Below, one piece after another: positions 5,822 to 6,076 of a stretch of 6,076 nt of DNA; positions within the stretch are counted from its first letter, which is position 1; the number at the start of each line of letters is the position of its first letter. The stretch is from assembly GCA_900557355.1 (NCBI GenBank), contig USSR01000434.1, forward strand, positions 1 to 6,076. Reading direction: 5' to 3'. The DNA is from an uncultured Bacteroides sp. (GTDB lineage Bacteria > Bacteroidota > Bacteroidia > Bacteroidales > Bacteroidaceae). The notes under the pieces were generated by a model. The model saw nothing but the letters and a program-made list of their open reading frames with translations. It ran no database searches and had not been told where the DNA came from. The position numbers and the translations under genes are program-made.

Positions 5822-6076
5822 ATGGAAGTTTTTTGGAAAACAATCGCACAATATAATGAAGGAACCTGGATAGCCCAGATCGTTATAACCGTTGTAGGCA
5901 TCTTGCTGACCATACTTCTCTATCAGAAACCGACACTACTAGTCAAGCGGCTGATGAAGGGATATATGGTGTTTTTAAATAGCTGGATTTCTATCGTCTA
6001 CTACATGATTTATTGTGGTGACCGGAATTACAATTATATACTTGCCATATTTTGGGGCATAATCGCACTTATCTGG
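5822..6076 (+). CDS. Membrane protein, DUF6064-like (partial, 3' end outside window)
   Basis: The first 85 codons are present, from MEVFWKTIAQYNEGTWIAQ, and remain open to the window end. The start follows the ThrE_2 stop by 31 AT-rich bases in the same orientation with no terminator between, so it is probably the third gene of the operon. Predicted membrane segments lie at about residues 16-34, 49-65 and 71-85 and onward. The short amphipathic opening with W-x3-IAQYNEGTW followed by a helix recalls the DUF6064 family of small multi-pass proteins, which has no known function. I am fairly sure the frame is a real gene and less sure of the family name. No catalytic motif is visible in the part present. 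Confidence 0.75.
   Translation, partial: MEVFWKTIAQYNEGTWIAQIVITVVGILLTILLYQKPTLLVKRLMKGYMVFLNSWISIVYYMIYCGDRNYNYILAIFWGIIALIW

Noticed and set aside
1..6076. CRISPR array, mobile element or defence system
   Set aside because: There are no regularly spaced repeats of suitable length, no transposase or integrase motifs, no terminal inverted repeats, and all recognisable genes are housekeeping or transport genes.

Overview
The window looks like chromosomal DNA from a Bacteroides-type member of the Bacteroidota. Three upstream regions carry the TAnnTTTG -7 promoter element of this phylum. Shine-Dalgarno sequences are weak and spacers are AT-rich. The genes are a long-tailed S16 protein, a DUF4369 plus thioredoxin lipoprotein, an nrdD/nrdG pair, and a two-gene ThrE-type exporter. 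All genes lie on the + strand. I see no tRNA, rRNA, insertion sequence, integrase or CRISPR array.

Layout: (1) 1-137 is the 3' end of a gene best read as rpsP (ribosomal protein S16), whose tail is low-complexity and Ala/Glu/Lys/Pro-rich. It ends in a strong intrinsic terminator (180-214). (2) 261-1355 encodes an envelope lipoprotein with an N-terminal DUF4369-like domain and a C-terminal TlpA/thioredoxin domain with a WCGPC active site. A promoter sits directly after the rpsP terminator and a second intrinsic terminator (1406-1449) follows the gene. (3) 1450-1662 is a long AT-rich leader with three related TTTTCCA-containing repeats ahead of a TATCTTTG promoter. It leads into nrdD (1663-3870) and nrdG (3889-4398), the class III anaerobic ribonucleotide reductase and its radical-SAM activase, which together provide oxygen-independent dNTP synthesis. 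(4) After a promoter at 4472-4479 comes a split threonine/serine exporter. The ThrE_1 (DUF1212) half at 4528-5299 is interrupted by a +1 frameshift near 4945-4966. The ThrE_2 (DUF3815) half at 5296-5790 overlaps its end by ATGA. (5) A membrane protein resembling DUF6064 starts at 5822 and runs off the window end.

Most of the window is ordinary core Bacteroides sequence. I did not find a convincing undescribed system. The two points most worth a second look are the single-base-type disruption of the exporter's first half, which sits in otherwise well-conserved sequence, and the repeated elements in the nrdD leader, which look like operator sites for an unidentified regulator.
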